DNA from: Bacillota bacterium
Lineage (GTDB): Bacteria; Bacillota; Clostridia; Acetivibrionales; DTU013
Length of the DNA stretch: 64,000 bases
Assembly: GCA_023412665.1 (NCBI GenBank)
Contig: JAEZCA010000061.1
Coordinates: 13,901 to 77,900, forward strand
Reading direction: 5' to 3'
Shown piece by piece: positions 18,840-27,897 of the stretch. How positions within the stretch are numbered: the stretch's first letter is position 1; the number at the start of each line of letters is the position of its first letter. Both the position numbers and the translations under genes were made by a program. The notes under the pieces are model-generated. The model was not told the DNA's origin and made no database searches. It saw only the letters and a list, made by a program, of their open reading frames with translations.

Positions 18840-19850
18840 ATGAAATGGCTGTATAAAATATCATTGGCCATTCTGTTTGCCACTGTGGTATCATCTGCGA
18901 CAATGGCGGCATATTATTTCAACATGGTCAATAAGGTCTTTGACGGAAACGCCACAAATGTATTTAGTGAGAATCCGAAATATCATTTTTCGATGATAAT
19001 AAATTCCAGAGACGATGAGTATTGGCAGAGCTTTAAAGAAGGCGTATTCGAAGCAGGAAAAGTACATAATGCAGCAATCGAATACAATCCAATATCCGAT
19101 CCGGACAGCATTGATAAGACCATAGAGTATATTAACATAGCAAACAAATCAAGGGTTGACGGGATCATTGTAAACGGTGAGAATTCGGCCGAATATTCGG
19201 ATGCGATAAACAGCGCGGCAAAGTCTGGGATACATATTGTTGTGGGACTGGTGGAATCTATCGACAGCAACAGGCTTTCATATGTGGGAAACAATTTTTA
19301 TGATTATGGAGTAAAGGCGGCAAAGCTTATTTCTCAGGCATCGGACAAGGCTTCCCCGATCAATCTGGCGGTGATCCTGTCGGACTCAAGCCGAAGCGGT
19401 ACGGACAAGACCGTAGTGTCACAGAGTGATATTATGATGAGCGGTATAAAGAGTGTTATCGAAAGTGAGAAAAAGTTAAACCTTCTGTGCACATTGTACA
19501 GGAGAAGCGATCTGCTTGGAGCGGAGGACCTGACAAGAGATATATTGACGCAGCATTCCGATGTTGATGTGATATTCTGCACAAACGCAAAGGATACGGC
19601 GGCGGCTGCCCGCGTAATCGTTGAACGCAACCTGGTAGGGAAAGTCGTGATTGTCGGTACCGGCATCACTGATGAGATCAAGTATTATATCAAAAAAGGA
19701 ATCATATTCGGGGCCATGGACAGGAATGGATATAACGCGGGATATAAGGCTGTGGAAATATTGTGCGGAAGTGTTGGAGACTCATTTCAGTCGAGCTATA
19801 TAAACATCCCTACAGATATATATACAGCCATAAATATCGATCAGAAATAA
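18840..19850 (+). CDS. Membrane-anchored sugar-binding sensor protein (XylFII-like)
   Basis: 336 residues from the ATG at 18840 (GGGGGGT upstream); an in-frame ATG at 18789 lies inside the promoter. One N-terminal membrane segment (about 6-28) without a lipobox cysteine, then a periplasmic-binding-protein domain of the ribose class (MIINSRDDEYWQSF, VDGIIVNGEN, DVIFCTNAKDTAAA, VGTGITD). It is followed directly by a YesM/LytS-type kinase, a YesN-type regulator and a soluble-type binding lipoprotein. In Clostridium beijerinckii an anchored XylFII protein contacts the LytS kinase and reports extracellular D-xylose; this gene has the same position and design. The ligand here is inferred to be a pentose or similar sugar. 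Confidence 0.78.
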   Translation: MKWLYKISLAILFATVVSSATMAAYYFNMVNKVFDGNATNVFSENPKYHFSMIINSRDDEYWQSFKEGVFEAGKVHNAAIEYNPISDPDSIDKTIEYINIANKSRVDGIIVNGENSAEYSDAINSAAKSGIHIVVGLVESIDSNRLSYVGNNFYDYGVKAAKLISQASDKASPINLAVILSDSSRSGTDKTVVSQSDIMMSGIKSVIESEKKLNLLCTLYRRSDLLGAEDLTRDILTQHSDVDVIFCTNAKDTAAAARVIVERNLVGKVVIVGTGITDEIKYYIKKGIIFGAMDRNGYNAGYKAVEILCGSVGDSFQSSYINIPTDIYTAINIDQK

Positions 19851-19865
19851 CGAGGCAGACAAGCT

Positions 19866-21395
19866 ATGAAAAAAATGTGGGACAGGATGTTCAATAGTAT
19901 AAAGTCCAGGATAATTGCAGTTTTTGTACTGACAATGATCCTGGCCAGTGCTGCGAGTATATTTATTCTGGGGTTATCGAGCAACATAATCGAAAAGATG
20001 GATGATATGTTTGCCGCCAATGTCGAAATTGAGCAGTTTCTCGGTGACATGTATAACGTGAATTCCAATCTGACGGATTACCTTGTTACGTCTGATTCGG
20101 ACAGCCTGCTCAACTATTACAAATACAAGGAAATTTTCAATGAGAAGGCACAGAGCATGTTTTACGAGCTGCATGGGATATACAGCCAGAATGATCTGAT
20201 TTACAAGGATATCGCATACATGGTCGATTCGTATTTCAATGAAACGGAAGCGGCTGTAAAGGCAAAAAGAACAGACAATGCAGATGAGTATATCGCCAGG
20301 TATGCCGAGGCGAACCGGGTAACCGGATATATACGGACATATACCGACCGCCTGAACCTTAACATATTAAATATCAATACCACTCAGTATCTCAATATGT
20401 CGGAAAATCTGAACAAACTGCGGACAGCGAATCTTATCCTTATAATATCCGTAATATTGCTGAATGTTCTTGTTATTTCCTACCTGACGTATAACATGAC
20501 TAAGCCGATAATAAAGCTTGCACATTCAGCTGAGGAAATGTCCATGGGCAATTTCGACGCAGACGATGTTGAGGTGTATTCACAGGACGAACTCAGCATA
20601 ATGGCAAACGCATTCAATGCGATGAAGCACAGCATAAGGAATTATATCAGCGAGCTGCACAACAAGGCCGATACCGAATCACAGCTTTTGGAACAGCAGA
20701 TAGAAAATCTGAGGATGCAGTCATTGCTTGCGGATGCGGAAATGAAGGCTCTGCAGATGCAGATAAATCCTCATTTTCTTTTTAACACCCTCAATGCAGG
20801 CGTGCAGCTTGCAATGATTGAAGGAGCCGACAGGACGTCGACCTTCCTTGACAATATGGCGAAGATATTCAGATACAATGTCAAGAGCCTGGACAGAACG
20901 GTCAGGATCAAGGACGAGATCGACACAATAAGGGCATATGAGGATCTGTTTTTCGTGCGTTTCGGAGATATTATGAAATTTGAATACGATATTGACCAAA
21001 GCCTGCTTGACATAAATGTCCCACCTCTGATCATCCAGCCCTTGGTGGAGAACGCTACGATCCATGGCATAGGTAACCTGGAGAGAGGCGGTGTGATCAA
21101 GGTCTCCCTTGATAGAATCGATACCGTGGTCAGAATGAGTGTTGAGGACAACGGAGTCGGGATGAGTGAGGAAACAAGGCAAAAGTTAATGAAATGTCAA
21201 ATGTCTGACAGTGAGATATCCGGTCATATGACAGGAATAGGAATATACAACGTGGTACAGAGACTGAGGCTGTTTTTCAAGTGTGAGGATGTTATAGAGG
21301 TGCAGAGCTCACCGGGCGAAGGCACAAAGGTGATCCTGAAGATACCCGTCAGCACGCGGCTTGAACAGGCGGATCAATTGATGCTGGTGAAGTAA
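19866..21395 (+). CDS. Sensor histidine kinase, YesM/LytS type
   Basis: 509 residues. Membrane segments near 16-36 and 192-213 flank an extracellular helical domain of about 155 residues; a HAMP region follows (about 215-265), then a coiled stretch, the His_kinase domain with phospho-acceptor His303 in QINPHFLFNTLN, and an HATPase_c domain (VENATIHGIG, DNGVGM, GTGIGIYNV-like GIGIYNVVQRL). It starts 15 bases after the anchored sugar sensor and is followed 29 bases later by its response regulator. The extracellular domain has no obvious sugar pocket, which fits signal input from the neighbouring binding protein. Confidence 0.9.
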   Translation: MKKMWDRMFNSIKSRIIAVFVLTMILASAASIFILGLSSNIIEKMDDMFAANVEIEQFLGDMYNVNSNLTDYLVTSDSDSLLNYYKYKEIFNEKAQSMFYELHGIYSQNDLIYKDIAYMVDSYFNETEAAVKAKRTDNADEYIARYAEANRVTGYIRTYTDRLNLNILNINTTQYLNMSENLNKLRTANLILIISVILLNVLVISYLTYNMTKPIIKLAHSAEEMSMGNFDADDVEVYSQDELSIMANAFNAMKHSIRNYISELHNKADTESQLLEQQIENLRMQSLLADAEMKALQMQINPHFLFNTLNAGVQLAMIEGADRTSTFLDNMAKIFRYNVKSLDRTVRIKDEIDTIRAYEDLFFVRFGDIMKFEYDIDQSLLDINVPPLIIQPLVENATIHGIGNLERGGVIKVSLDRIDTVVRMSVEDNGVGMSEETRQKLMKCQMSDSEISGHMTGIGIYNVVQRLRLFFKCEDVIEVQSSPGEGTKVILKIPVSTRLEQADQLMLVK

Positions 21396-21424
21396 AAAAG
21401 CAGTTGGTAAAGGAGGTGATTCAT

Positions 21425-23023
21425 ATGTACAGTCTTATGGTATGTGATGATGAACAGATAATGATCGAATCCGTACGTCATATAGTGGAAAACGAATTCA
21501 GCAACGTAAGGATCATCGAGACTGCCAGATCGGGAAGAGAAGCGATAGAAAAAACGCTGACGATCAAGCCCGATATCATACTGACTGATATCAAGATGCC
21601 GGGTATTAACGGCCTTGATGCGATCAAGGAAATAAAGAAGGTACATAAAGATGTAAAGATAGTTATAGTGTCTGTTTATGAATTTTTTGAATATGCCAAG
21701 CAGGCTGTTGAGCTGGGAGTCAGTGAATATCTGATAAAGCCTGTAAAAAAGGAAAGGCTGGTAGATACTCTGCAAAGGATATTGGACCAGTTGGATGCAG
21801 AAAGGCGCAAATACAGATGGGAGCTTGAGGCCAAGGAAAGGATCGAAAAGATGCTGTCAGCTGTAGAGCACAGCTTCATTTATTCATTGCTTTTTGCCCA
21901 GATGCAGAAAAAGGATATCATCAAGTATAAAAGAGAATTTTTTGATATAGACAATGATACGGGCTTTATTATTGTGCTGACGATCAATAAAAGCGGTAAA
22001 AGCGGCAGCTATGAAGCGCAATTAGGGGATAGCATCGACGATCATGACATTTATACACTTTTTAAGAATAATTTAAAATACAGGTGCAAATGCATAGTAG
22101 GCCCCGTACTGCTGGACAGAGTAGTCGTATATGTTGCGCAGAGCATTGATGATCTGTATCAGCAGAGAGTACAGTCAATAACCTGCATTGAGGAAATCAT
22201 GCATTTGTTGGAGGAAAGATACAAGATCGAATTCAAGGTCGGGATAGGCAGGATCCACAATGACCAGGATATAATGATATCCTATCAGGAGGCGCTTAAG
22301 GCGCTCAATAGCAGTGAAGGCGGCGGGATAATCCATATAGATGATATCGCTCCCAACATTTACAATGCGGGATATGAAATAGTGACACAGGAACACAAAC
22401 TGATAATCGGTCTCGAAAATGGTGATGTTCAAAGATGCCTGACGATTTTATCCGATATTTTCCGGAAATATCCCAATTTCTTTGAGCAGGAGAACATCCA
22501 TTACAGAATAATTGAAATGATGGCAGCGGTCCGACGGGTCGCGACGGAAAACGGGATCAATGATAATATAGAACCCGGATACTATATTAAAAGGATCCTG
22601 TCCTGCAGGTCCAGTGAAGAGTTTGAGCAGATATGCACAGAGGAGATAAGGCATATTGCCTGTGAAATAAACGCCAGGAAAAAAAGCAATATAGGAAAAA
22701 TAGTTGAACAGACTAATATGCTGATAACTGAAAGGTTCGCTCAGGATCTGAATCTGGACGATATCTCCAAGGAGCTACATGTCAGTCCTCAGTATTTAAG
22801 CCGGCTGTACAAAAACGAAACGGGTGAGAATTTCATCGAAAGGCTGACGTCGGTTCGAATAGAAAATGCGAAAAGACTTATGAAGGAAGTCAGATATTCC
22901 ATTAAAGAAATCTGTTATATGTCAGGATACAGCGATCCCAATTATTTCAGCAAGTTGTTCAAAAAGCATGAGGGAATATCCCCGACGGACTATCAAAAAC
23001 AGATCCAGGGAGGTTTGTTATGA
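21425..23023 (+). CDS. Response regulator, YesN type (receiver plus AraC DNA-binding domain)
   Basis: 532 residues from the ATG at 21425, chosen for a perfect AAGGAGGTGAT site; a TTG 21 bases earlier would bury that site in the coding region. Receiver domain 1-120 with phospho-acceptor Asp55 in LTDIKMPG and acidic pair DDE near 8-10; a long middle region (about 125-420); an AraC-type double helix-turn-helix at 435-530 (LDDISKELHVSPQYLSRLYK, GYSDPNYFSKLFKKHEG). Probably activates sugar-uptake genes, such as mmsAB or the binding protein at 23020, when phosphorylated by the kinase upstream. The stop overlaps the next start as ATGA, so the two are translated together. Confidence 0.9.
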   Translation: MYSLMVCDDEQIMIESVRHIVENEFSNVRIIETARSGREAIEKTLTIKPDIILTDIKMPGINGLDAIKEIKKVHKDVKIVIVSVYEFFEYAKQAVELGVSEYLIKPVKKERLVDTLQRILDQLDAERRKYRWELEAKERIEKMLSAVEHSFIYSLLFAQMQKKDIIKYKREFFDIDNDTGFIIVLTINKSGKSGSYEAQLGDSIDDHDIYTLFKNNLKYRCKCIVGPVLLDRVVVYVAQSIDDLYQQRVQSITCIEEIMHLLEERYKIEFKVGIGRIHNDQDIMISYQEALKALNSSEGGGIIHIDDIAPNIYNAGYEIVTQEHKLIIGLENGDVQRCLTILSDIFRKYPNFFEQENIHYRIIEMMAAVRRVATENGINDNIEPGYYIKRILSCRSSEEFEQICTEEIRHIACEINARKKSNIGKIVEQTNMLITERFAQDLNLDDISKELHVSPQYLSRLYKNETGENFIERLTSVRIENAKRLMKEVRYSIKEICYMSGYSDPNYFSKLFKKHEGISPTDYQKQIQGGLL

Positions 23024-24039
23024 AAAAGATAGTTGTTTTGTCATTGGCTGTGCTGCTTATGTTTTTATACGGCTGCACTGCGGACAAACCTATTAGCACA
23101 GATGACGTTGTCAAAATAGGATTCATATATGAAACAATGACTGTGGAAAGGTGGCAGCGGGACAGGGACATATTTGTGGCAAAGGCCGAGAACCTTGGTG
23201 CGGAGGTCATTGTAAAGGATGCGTATGAGGACAGCGATCGTCAGAGGGAGATCGGTATCGAAATGATCGATCAGGGGGTAGACGTGCTCGTGATTGTCGC
23301 TTTTGATAAAGACAGCCTCAAGGACCTGGTCAAATATGCACACAGCCACGATGTGAAGGTGATTGCATATGACCGTATGATAAAGGATGTCGACATTGAC
23401 TTTCATATATCTTTTGACAATACGGAAGTAGGTTTCTTAATGGGCAAGGCTGCGACGGAAAATGTGCCAACAGGGAATTATCTTATTCTGAACGGCACTA
23501 AAAGGGACAACAATTCCTTCATGCTGAACCAGGGATACTACAGTGTACTAGAGCCGTTTATTGAAAAAGGCGATATAAAAATCGTCGGCGAGACATGGAT
23601 AGATTTCTGGCGTGATGAAGTTTCATACGATTATGTGAGCAAGATACTGAACAGCGGGCAGAAAATAGATGCTATCATTGCTGCGAATGATCAGCTCGCA
23701 GGCGGAGCTATAACCGCTTTGAGTGAAAACAGGCTTGCCGGAAAGGTGTTTGTGACAGGGCAGGACGCGGAACTGGGCGCCTGCCGGAGAATAGTTGAGG
23801 GCACACAGGGTTCTACCGTTTACAAGCCGATCCATATCCTTGCGGAGGGAGCTGCGGAGATTGCCGTTAAAATGGCAAAGGGTGAAGACATCGGCCCCTA
23901 CGATAAAATGTCCAACGGGACATATGACGTCAGCTGTAAGATTTTCAGACCTCAGCTTGTCACGAAGGACAATATTGATGATACGGTAATAAAGGACGGC
24001 TTTTTCACAGCCGAGCAGGTATATATAAACGTACAGTAA
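23020..24039 (+). CDS. Sugar-binding lipoprotein (XylF-like)
   Basis: 339 residues; ATGA overlap with the response regulator and GGGAGG upstream. Lipobox LYGC (Cys19). Periplasmic-binding fold with IGFIYETMTVERWQRDRDIF, VIAYDRMIKDVDIDFHISFDN split motif and GQDAELGACRRIVEGTQ, features of D-xylose binding proteins. As the last gene of the sensor operon it may feed the MmsAB transporter or supply ligand to the sensor. It is distinct from the ChvE-like protein at 14627, which it resembles only over the general fold. Confidence 0.83.
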   Translation: MKKIVVLSLAVLLMFLYGCTADKPISTDDVVKIGFIYETMTVERWQRDRDIFVAKAENLGAEVIVKDAYEDSDRQREIGIEMIDQGVDVLVIVAFDKDSLKDLVKYAHSHDVKVIAYDRMIKDVDIDFHISFDNTEVGFLMGKAATENVPTGNYLILNGTKRDNNSFMLNQGYYSVLEPFIEKGDIKIVGETWIDFWRDEVSYDYVSKILNSGQKIDAIIAANDQLAGGAITALSENRLAGKVFVTGQDAELGACRRIVEGTQGSTVYKPIHILAEGAAEIAVKMAKGEDIGPYDKMSNGTYDVSCKIFRPQLVTKDNIDDTVIKDGFFTAEQVYINVQ

Positions 24040-24084
24040 ATGCCATCATAACGATATTATTATTTCTTTCATGTAAAATAATTC

Positions 24085-24095
24085 TATGGTATAAT
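24085..24095 (+). promoter_or_regulatory. Extended -10 promoter upstream of the transglutaminase lipoprotein
   Basis: TATGGTATAAT again, about 50 bases before the GTG at 24144 and 88 before the ATT at 24183. No clear -35 box. Confidence 0.55.
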
Positions 24096-24143
24096 TTAGT
24101 TTAATAGGTCGAAATTTGTCTATGGACACATTAGTGTGATACT

Positions 24144-26477
24144 GTGGACCTGATCAGACTGAATAATTTAGGAGGAAATGTAATTAGACGTTTTGTTACA
24201 TTAGTATTAGTATTTTGCATGATTTGTACCTTTGCGGCATGCGGCTCTACAAGCAAAAATGATGATATCGAGGCTGATATGAACATCAGCCGGAACACTG
24301 ACCCGGCGGGACCGGAAGCGGCGGATGCAGGAGACCAACAGGCTTTAGCCGACGGTAAATATTTCACAGCCACCAAGGTCGCCGGTTTTGCACTTGCGGG
24401 AAATGATACAGGGAAAGAGGCATTTGAAGATGTGGCTCCGATGTACAATATCCCCGATGGCCATGAGTTCAAGATCAAGCTGAATTGGAAAGATGGTTTA
24501 TTTGCCCATGGCATTGCCGACAATTATTTCAAGATCTTCATGGACCGTGAGTGTACCAAGGAAGTAAAGTTCGTGATCAATTACGACGAAAATACAGGAT
24601 ATGTGTCGCTTGAACCGCATTATGACAGCTTCTTCGTGAATTCATACCCCAGGGAAGGTATCGAAAAGGCGGAAAACGATCTGGAAGAAAGAATAGACAT
24701 GAATACCTGGGGATCATTGAAAACATATTATCTGGTCGTTTATGCGGATACCAGCGCTGATACCTTCAAGATGCTGGACAAGCCCAGACGCATGATGTTT
24801 ACCATAGCTGCCGCGATCGACAGCCCTACGGTAAAAACGAAGATAAACAAGGATGGAAATGTGACACTGTATTGGGATTCGATCGAGGGTGCGGAATCGT
24901 ACAAAATATATCATGGCACCTTTTGGCTGATGAGAGAGCTGGCCCAGACCGACAAGACCGAATTTGTGCTTCATGATGGTTATGAGTATGGTATGAATGG
25001 ACTGTTGAGCGGAATGAGTGAATATGCTGTTGTAGCAGTCAAAGGAGAAGAAGAATCACGGCTGAGCAATCTCATTGATGGAGAAGATTATGCAAAAAAT
25101 GCACCAAAGTGGATTTCTTCAGATGAACAGCAAGACTTTGACGCAGACAAGGTGTCCATTTTGGATCTGCCGAGAGAAATCGATATACAAATGGTTGACC
25201 TTTTAACGTATAAGACATACCCCGTGATATGGGACTTAAGAAACCCGGATATAACAGATTATGGTATGTACGTTTATTATGGGAAAATTCCCGGTACCAC
25301 ATTATCAACTACTTACAGATGTGCTGAAGATGAATTGCCCACTGCGGAAGAAATAGAAGCTTTTTATAAAGAAGTGCAGCCGTCGGCGTCGGTGGCTGAG
25401 GACAACACTGATAAGATCAGTATCCCCAACTCACCATCCGTTAAGGAAGTTCCGACTGAGACGACGGAGGAAATTGTCATCGACATCGCTGAGAAATCTG
25501 AGAAGGAGAACGAGCTGTCACTGGAACAGGCTATTGCGCTGGGAATGCTGAACCATGAAACAACGATTGACCTGAGTGCATATCCACAGGCCGGTGACCC
25601 CGCATACCTGCGAGATGTACTGCAGATGGTATTAAGTCAGTGTGTTCTGATCCTGGATGAGGAAAGTGTAACCTTTGACTTTAAAAATCAGATGTTGAAC
25701 GTGAAATACGGACTGACCCAGGAGGAAAGCCTCGCTAAACAGCTCCAGATACTTGAGAAGGCTGATGAGGTCATAAAGGCTGCTATCCGGGATGGAATGA
25801 GTATAGAGGAAAAGGAAAAAGTTCTTCACGATTGGATCGCTGATAACGGTCAATACCATGACGAGGTCCTCCAGGCTTATTACGATGGTGTAGACCTGGG
25901 TGAAATCTCAAACCAGTATGCAGATTCCTTCAGTGTGTATGGAATTCTTGTAAACGGCCTTGGAGTATGCCAAAGCTATGCCGAAACATACAAGCTGCTG
26001 TGTGATTTAGCTGAAGTACCAAGCATTGTCGCAACAGGTACCATGGGCTCGGTACCCCATGCCTGGAACAAGGTGCTGGTTGGAAATCAATGGTACAATG
26101 TGGACATTACTAATAACGACGGAAATATTCTCCCCTATCCTGTATATAATTCCAGCGACCATATGCTGAAAAAACACTACAGCGAAGGCCTGGCACATGT
26201 GCTGGACATCGAATCCTCCGCATATGCATCCCCCGATGACTCACAGGACTATTATTACATAGCCGGTATGTACTCAAAAACATCCGGGGAATTGAAGCAA
26301 TTGATCACAGAGCAATTATCTTCAACAAATGAGTTTTACATTAAAACAAGCCCTGACCTTACGGATGAAGAGATCGTACAAAGCCTGATACAGGCAATTG
26401 ACGATCTGGGGCTCAGGATAGAAGATATCATGACGATTTATAATTTAAACATTTTAGGAGTTAAGAAAGCAGGTTGA
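24144..26477 (+). CDS. Lipoprotein with Fn3-like and transglutaminase-like domains
   Basis: 777 residues if started at the GTG at 24144. That GTG has no ribosome site, while a strong TAGGAGGA at 24169-24176 points to an ATT codon at 24183, which would begin (M)RRFVTLVLVFCMICTFAACG, a compact lipoprotein signal. Numbering below uses 24144. Lipobox FAAC; acidic linker; an Fn3-like domain near 225-315 (LYWDSIEGAESYKIYHG); acidic spacer; transglutaminase-like core about 550-670 with Cys609 (GVCQSYAETYKLL), His639 (PHAWNK) and Asp654 (VDITNND), a complete triad. Such domains act as surface cysteine proteases, peptide cross-linkers or cell-wall-associated hydrolases; the substrate is unknown. It is a single-gene unit with its own promoter and terminator. 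Confidence 0.8.
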   Translation: MDLIRLNNLGGNVIRRFVTLVLVFCMICTFAACGSTSKNDDIEADMNISRNTDPAGPEAADAGDQQALADGKYFTATKVAGFALAGNDTGKEAFEDVAPMYNIPDGHEFKIKLNWKDGLFAHGIADNYFKIFMDRECTKEVKFVINYDENTGYVSLEPHYDSFFVNSYPREGIEKAENDLEERIDMNTWGSLKTYYLVVYADTSADTFKMLDKPRRMMFTIAAAIDSPTVKTKINKDGNVTLYWDSIEGAESYKIYHGTFWLMRELAQTDKTEFVLHDGYEYGMNGLLSGMSEYAVVAVKGEEESRLSNLIDGEDYAKNAPKWISSDEQQDFDADKVSILDLPREIDIQMVDLLTYKTYPVIWDLRNPDITDYGMYVYYGKIPGTTLSTTYRCAEDELPTAEEIEAFYKEVQPSASVAEDNTDKISIPNSPSVKEVPTETTEEIVIDIAEKSEKENELSLEQAIALGMLNHETTIDLSAYPQAGDPAYLRDVLQMVLSQCVLILDEESVTFDFKNQMLNVKYGLTQEESLAKQLQILEKADEVIKAAIRDGMSIEEKEKVLHDWIADNGQYHDEVLQAYYDGVDLGEISNQYADSFSVYGILVNGLGVCQSYAETYKLLCDLAEVPSIVATGTMGSVPHAWNKVLVGNQWYNVDITNNDGNILPYPVYNSSDHMLKKHYSEGLAHVLDIESSAYASPDDSQDYYYIAGMYSKTSGELKQLITEQLSSTNEFYIKTSPDLTDEEIVQSLIQAIDDLGLRIEDIMTIYNLNILGVKKAG

Positions 26478-26520
26478 AAAACACCATAATTACAAAAAAG
26501 GCGAATAGAACAATGAAAAA

Positions 26521-26555
26521 TACACCCTCAAGTTAAATCTGAGGGTGTATTTTTA
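26521..26555. terminator. Rho-independent terminator
   Basis: TACACCCTCA and TGAGGGTGTA form a perfect 10-bp stem around a nine-base loop, followed by TTTTT; preceding A-rich bases (GAAAAA) may let it work on the minus strand too, serving the convergent ribokinase transcript. Confidence 0.88.
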
Positions 26556-26610
26556 AGTAATGATTATTTGTATGTATAGAATTCATTAACAGCCCAAAAA
26601 TGCGTTTGTG

Positions 26611-26696
26611 TTATCCCAGCTGGTAAAGCACGTTATAGCCATAGGAATAGCAGGCCTGCTCAATCATTTTTGAACATATGGCGCATCTGTACTCAT
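26611..26696 (-). pseudogene. Frameshifted remnant, probably of a LacI-family regulator
   Basis: On the minus strand an ATG overlaps the ribokinase stop (ATGA) and opens MSTDAPYVQK before a TGA. Skipping one A in a five-A run restores MIEQACYSYGYNVLYQLG and then a TAA. The segment IEQACYSYGYNVL matches the start of the effector domain of LacI-family regulators, where GIExAxxxxGYNV is typical. Only about 28 codons survive and the DNA-binding domain is missing. A LacI-like operator (AAACGTTT) remains in the ribokinase leader. The family call rests on one short motif. Confidence 0.35.
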
Positions 26697-27598
26697 GTTA
26701 AGTTTATAAGGGTAAGGCCACTGCTTTCAACCTCTGACAGGAACGGAATGGAGGATGACGCTCCAGGCCTTGAAACAGCTAAGGATGACGCTATAGAAGC
26801 CTTACGGAGACATTCCTCAATTGTTTCATTGTTTGCATAGGCCGCTAAAAAGTAGCCGGTAAAGGTATCACCTGCAGCTGTTGTATCAACAACGTCTACA
26901 TCATAAATACCGTGGCTGCAGCTATTAACCCCGTCGCTGAACAAAGCACCTTTTTTACCTAGCGTCAGAAGTATTGCAGTTCGAGGATAAGCCTTATGAA
27001 GCTCTTTTATTATGTCAACATAATGTTTTTCCTTTGTTAATTCATACCCTTCAATTTCATTCAAAATAAGGATATCAACAAGCTCAAGCGGATAATCATG
27101 CAGCTCGTCTGTGATTGGCGATGGGTTAAAGGCAATTTTTAGTCCTTTTTGATTTGCCTCTTTCATAATAAATGGGATATTATTAATCTCATTTTGCAAT
27201 AAAATGAGGTCTCCTGGTTTAAACTGAGCTATAACATGCTTTACGTGGGCTTGGTCAATCATGTGGTTGGCACCTCCAACACATATAATTGAGTTTTGGC
27301 CGTTTTTATCCACCTGTATAATTGTGCTGCCTGTATTAATATTCTCACTGACAGCGACAAAGGAGGCATCTACGTTGCTTTGCTCCAAAGTCTTTAATAT
27401 ATGAAGTCCATCTTTACCTATCATGCCGGACATACTGCAAGCTGCATTTGCCCTTCCCAATGCAAGAGCCTGATTTAACCCTTTTCCGCCGTCAAAAAGC
27501 TGGTAGGAGGTTGAAATAGTTGTTTCTCCCGGCCGAACAATGTGATCGACCTGATAGACATTGTCCAAATTTAAAGATCCAAAACATAATATTTTCAC
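26693..27598 (-). CDS. rbsK: Ribokinase-family sugar kinase
   Basis: 301 residues, PfkB fold. The N-terminal FGSLNLDNVYQVDHIVRPGE, the substrate-site GGKGLNQALALGR (about 37-49) and the catalytic DTTAAGDTFTGYF (about 237-249, with the usual G replaced by A in GAGD) place it with ribokinases. Reaction: ATP-dependent phosphorylation of ribose or a related sugar in the cytoplasm. It stands opposite the surrounding plus-strand genes, with its own strong promoter and a LacI-type operator. No ribose transporter is attached; it could serve sugars imported by either flanking ABC system. Confidence 0.88.
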   Translation of the reverse strand: MKILCFGSLNLDNVYQVDHIVRPGETTISTSYQLFDGGKGLNQALALGRANAACSMSGMIGKDGLHILKTLEQSNVDASFVAVSENINTGSTIIQVDKNGQNSIICVGGANHMIDQAHVKHVIAQFKPGDLILLQNEINNIPFIMKEANQKGLKIAFNPSPITDELHDYPLELVDILILNEIEGYELTKEKHYVDIIKELHKAYPRTAILLTLGKKGALFSDGVNSCSHGIYDVDVVDTTAAGDTFTGYFLAAYANNETIEECLRKASIASSLAVSRPGASSSIPFLSEVESSGLTLINLT

Positions 27599-27611
27599 AG
27601 ATATCTCCCTG

Positions 27612-27624
27612 TTAAACGTTTTAA
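27612..27624. promoter_or_regulatory. LacI-type operator in the ribokinase leader
   Basis: TTAAACGTTTTAA contains the perfect 8-bp palindrome AAACGTTT with the central CG typical of LacI/GalR/CcpA sites. It lies between the predicted transcription start (about 27641) and the start codon at 27598, a roadblock position. Confidence 0.5.
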
Positions 27625-27648
27625 TTGCATACCAACTCGACTAGACTC

Positions 27649-27677
27649 AGTATATTTTACTGCAATAAACATGTCAA
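27649..27677 (-). promoter_or_regulatory. Sigma-A-type promoter of the ribokinase gene
   Basis: On the minus strand TTGACA (27677-27672) and TATACT (27654-27649) are separated by exactly 17 bases. This is the best consensus promoter seen in the window. Confidence 0.85.
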
Positions 27678-27771
27678 GACAAGCATTCCGAAGCTCAAAT
27701 GTGGTAGACATAATTTAATGGAAATATGACCCAAAACATGTTGACATCGTTTGAATATTTATACTGTTGCG

Positions 27772-27786
27772 ATGTTAAGTTAACAT
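27772..27786. promoter_or_regulatory. 15-bp palindromic operator candidate
   Basis: ATGTTAA-G-TTAACAT is a perfect inverted repeat in the divergent region between ribokinase and the response regulator at 27898. A TTGACA (27741) and TATACT (27760) lie just upstream, but with only 13 bases between them. It probably binds a dimeric regulator; which one is unknown. Confidence 0.4.
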
Positions 27787-27897
27787 AACGACACATAAAA
27801 CATCATCAACACCTGTAAAAAACTAACTGATATCAAATAAAAATCTATTGCAGATTATTGTCACGTAATTCATAATGAATGGGGGGTTGTATAAAAA

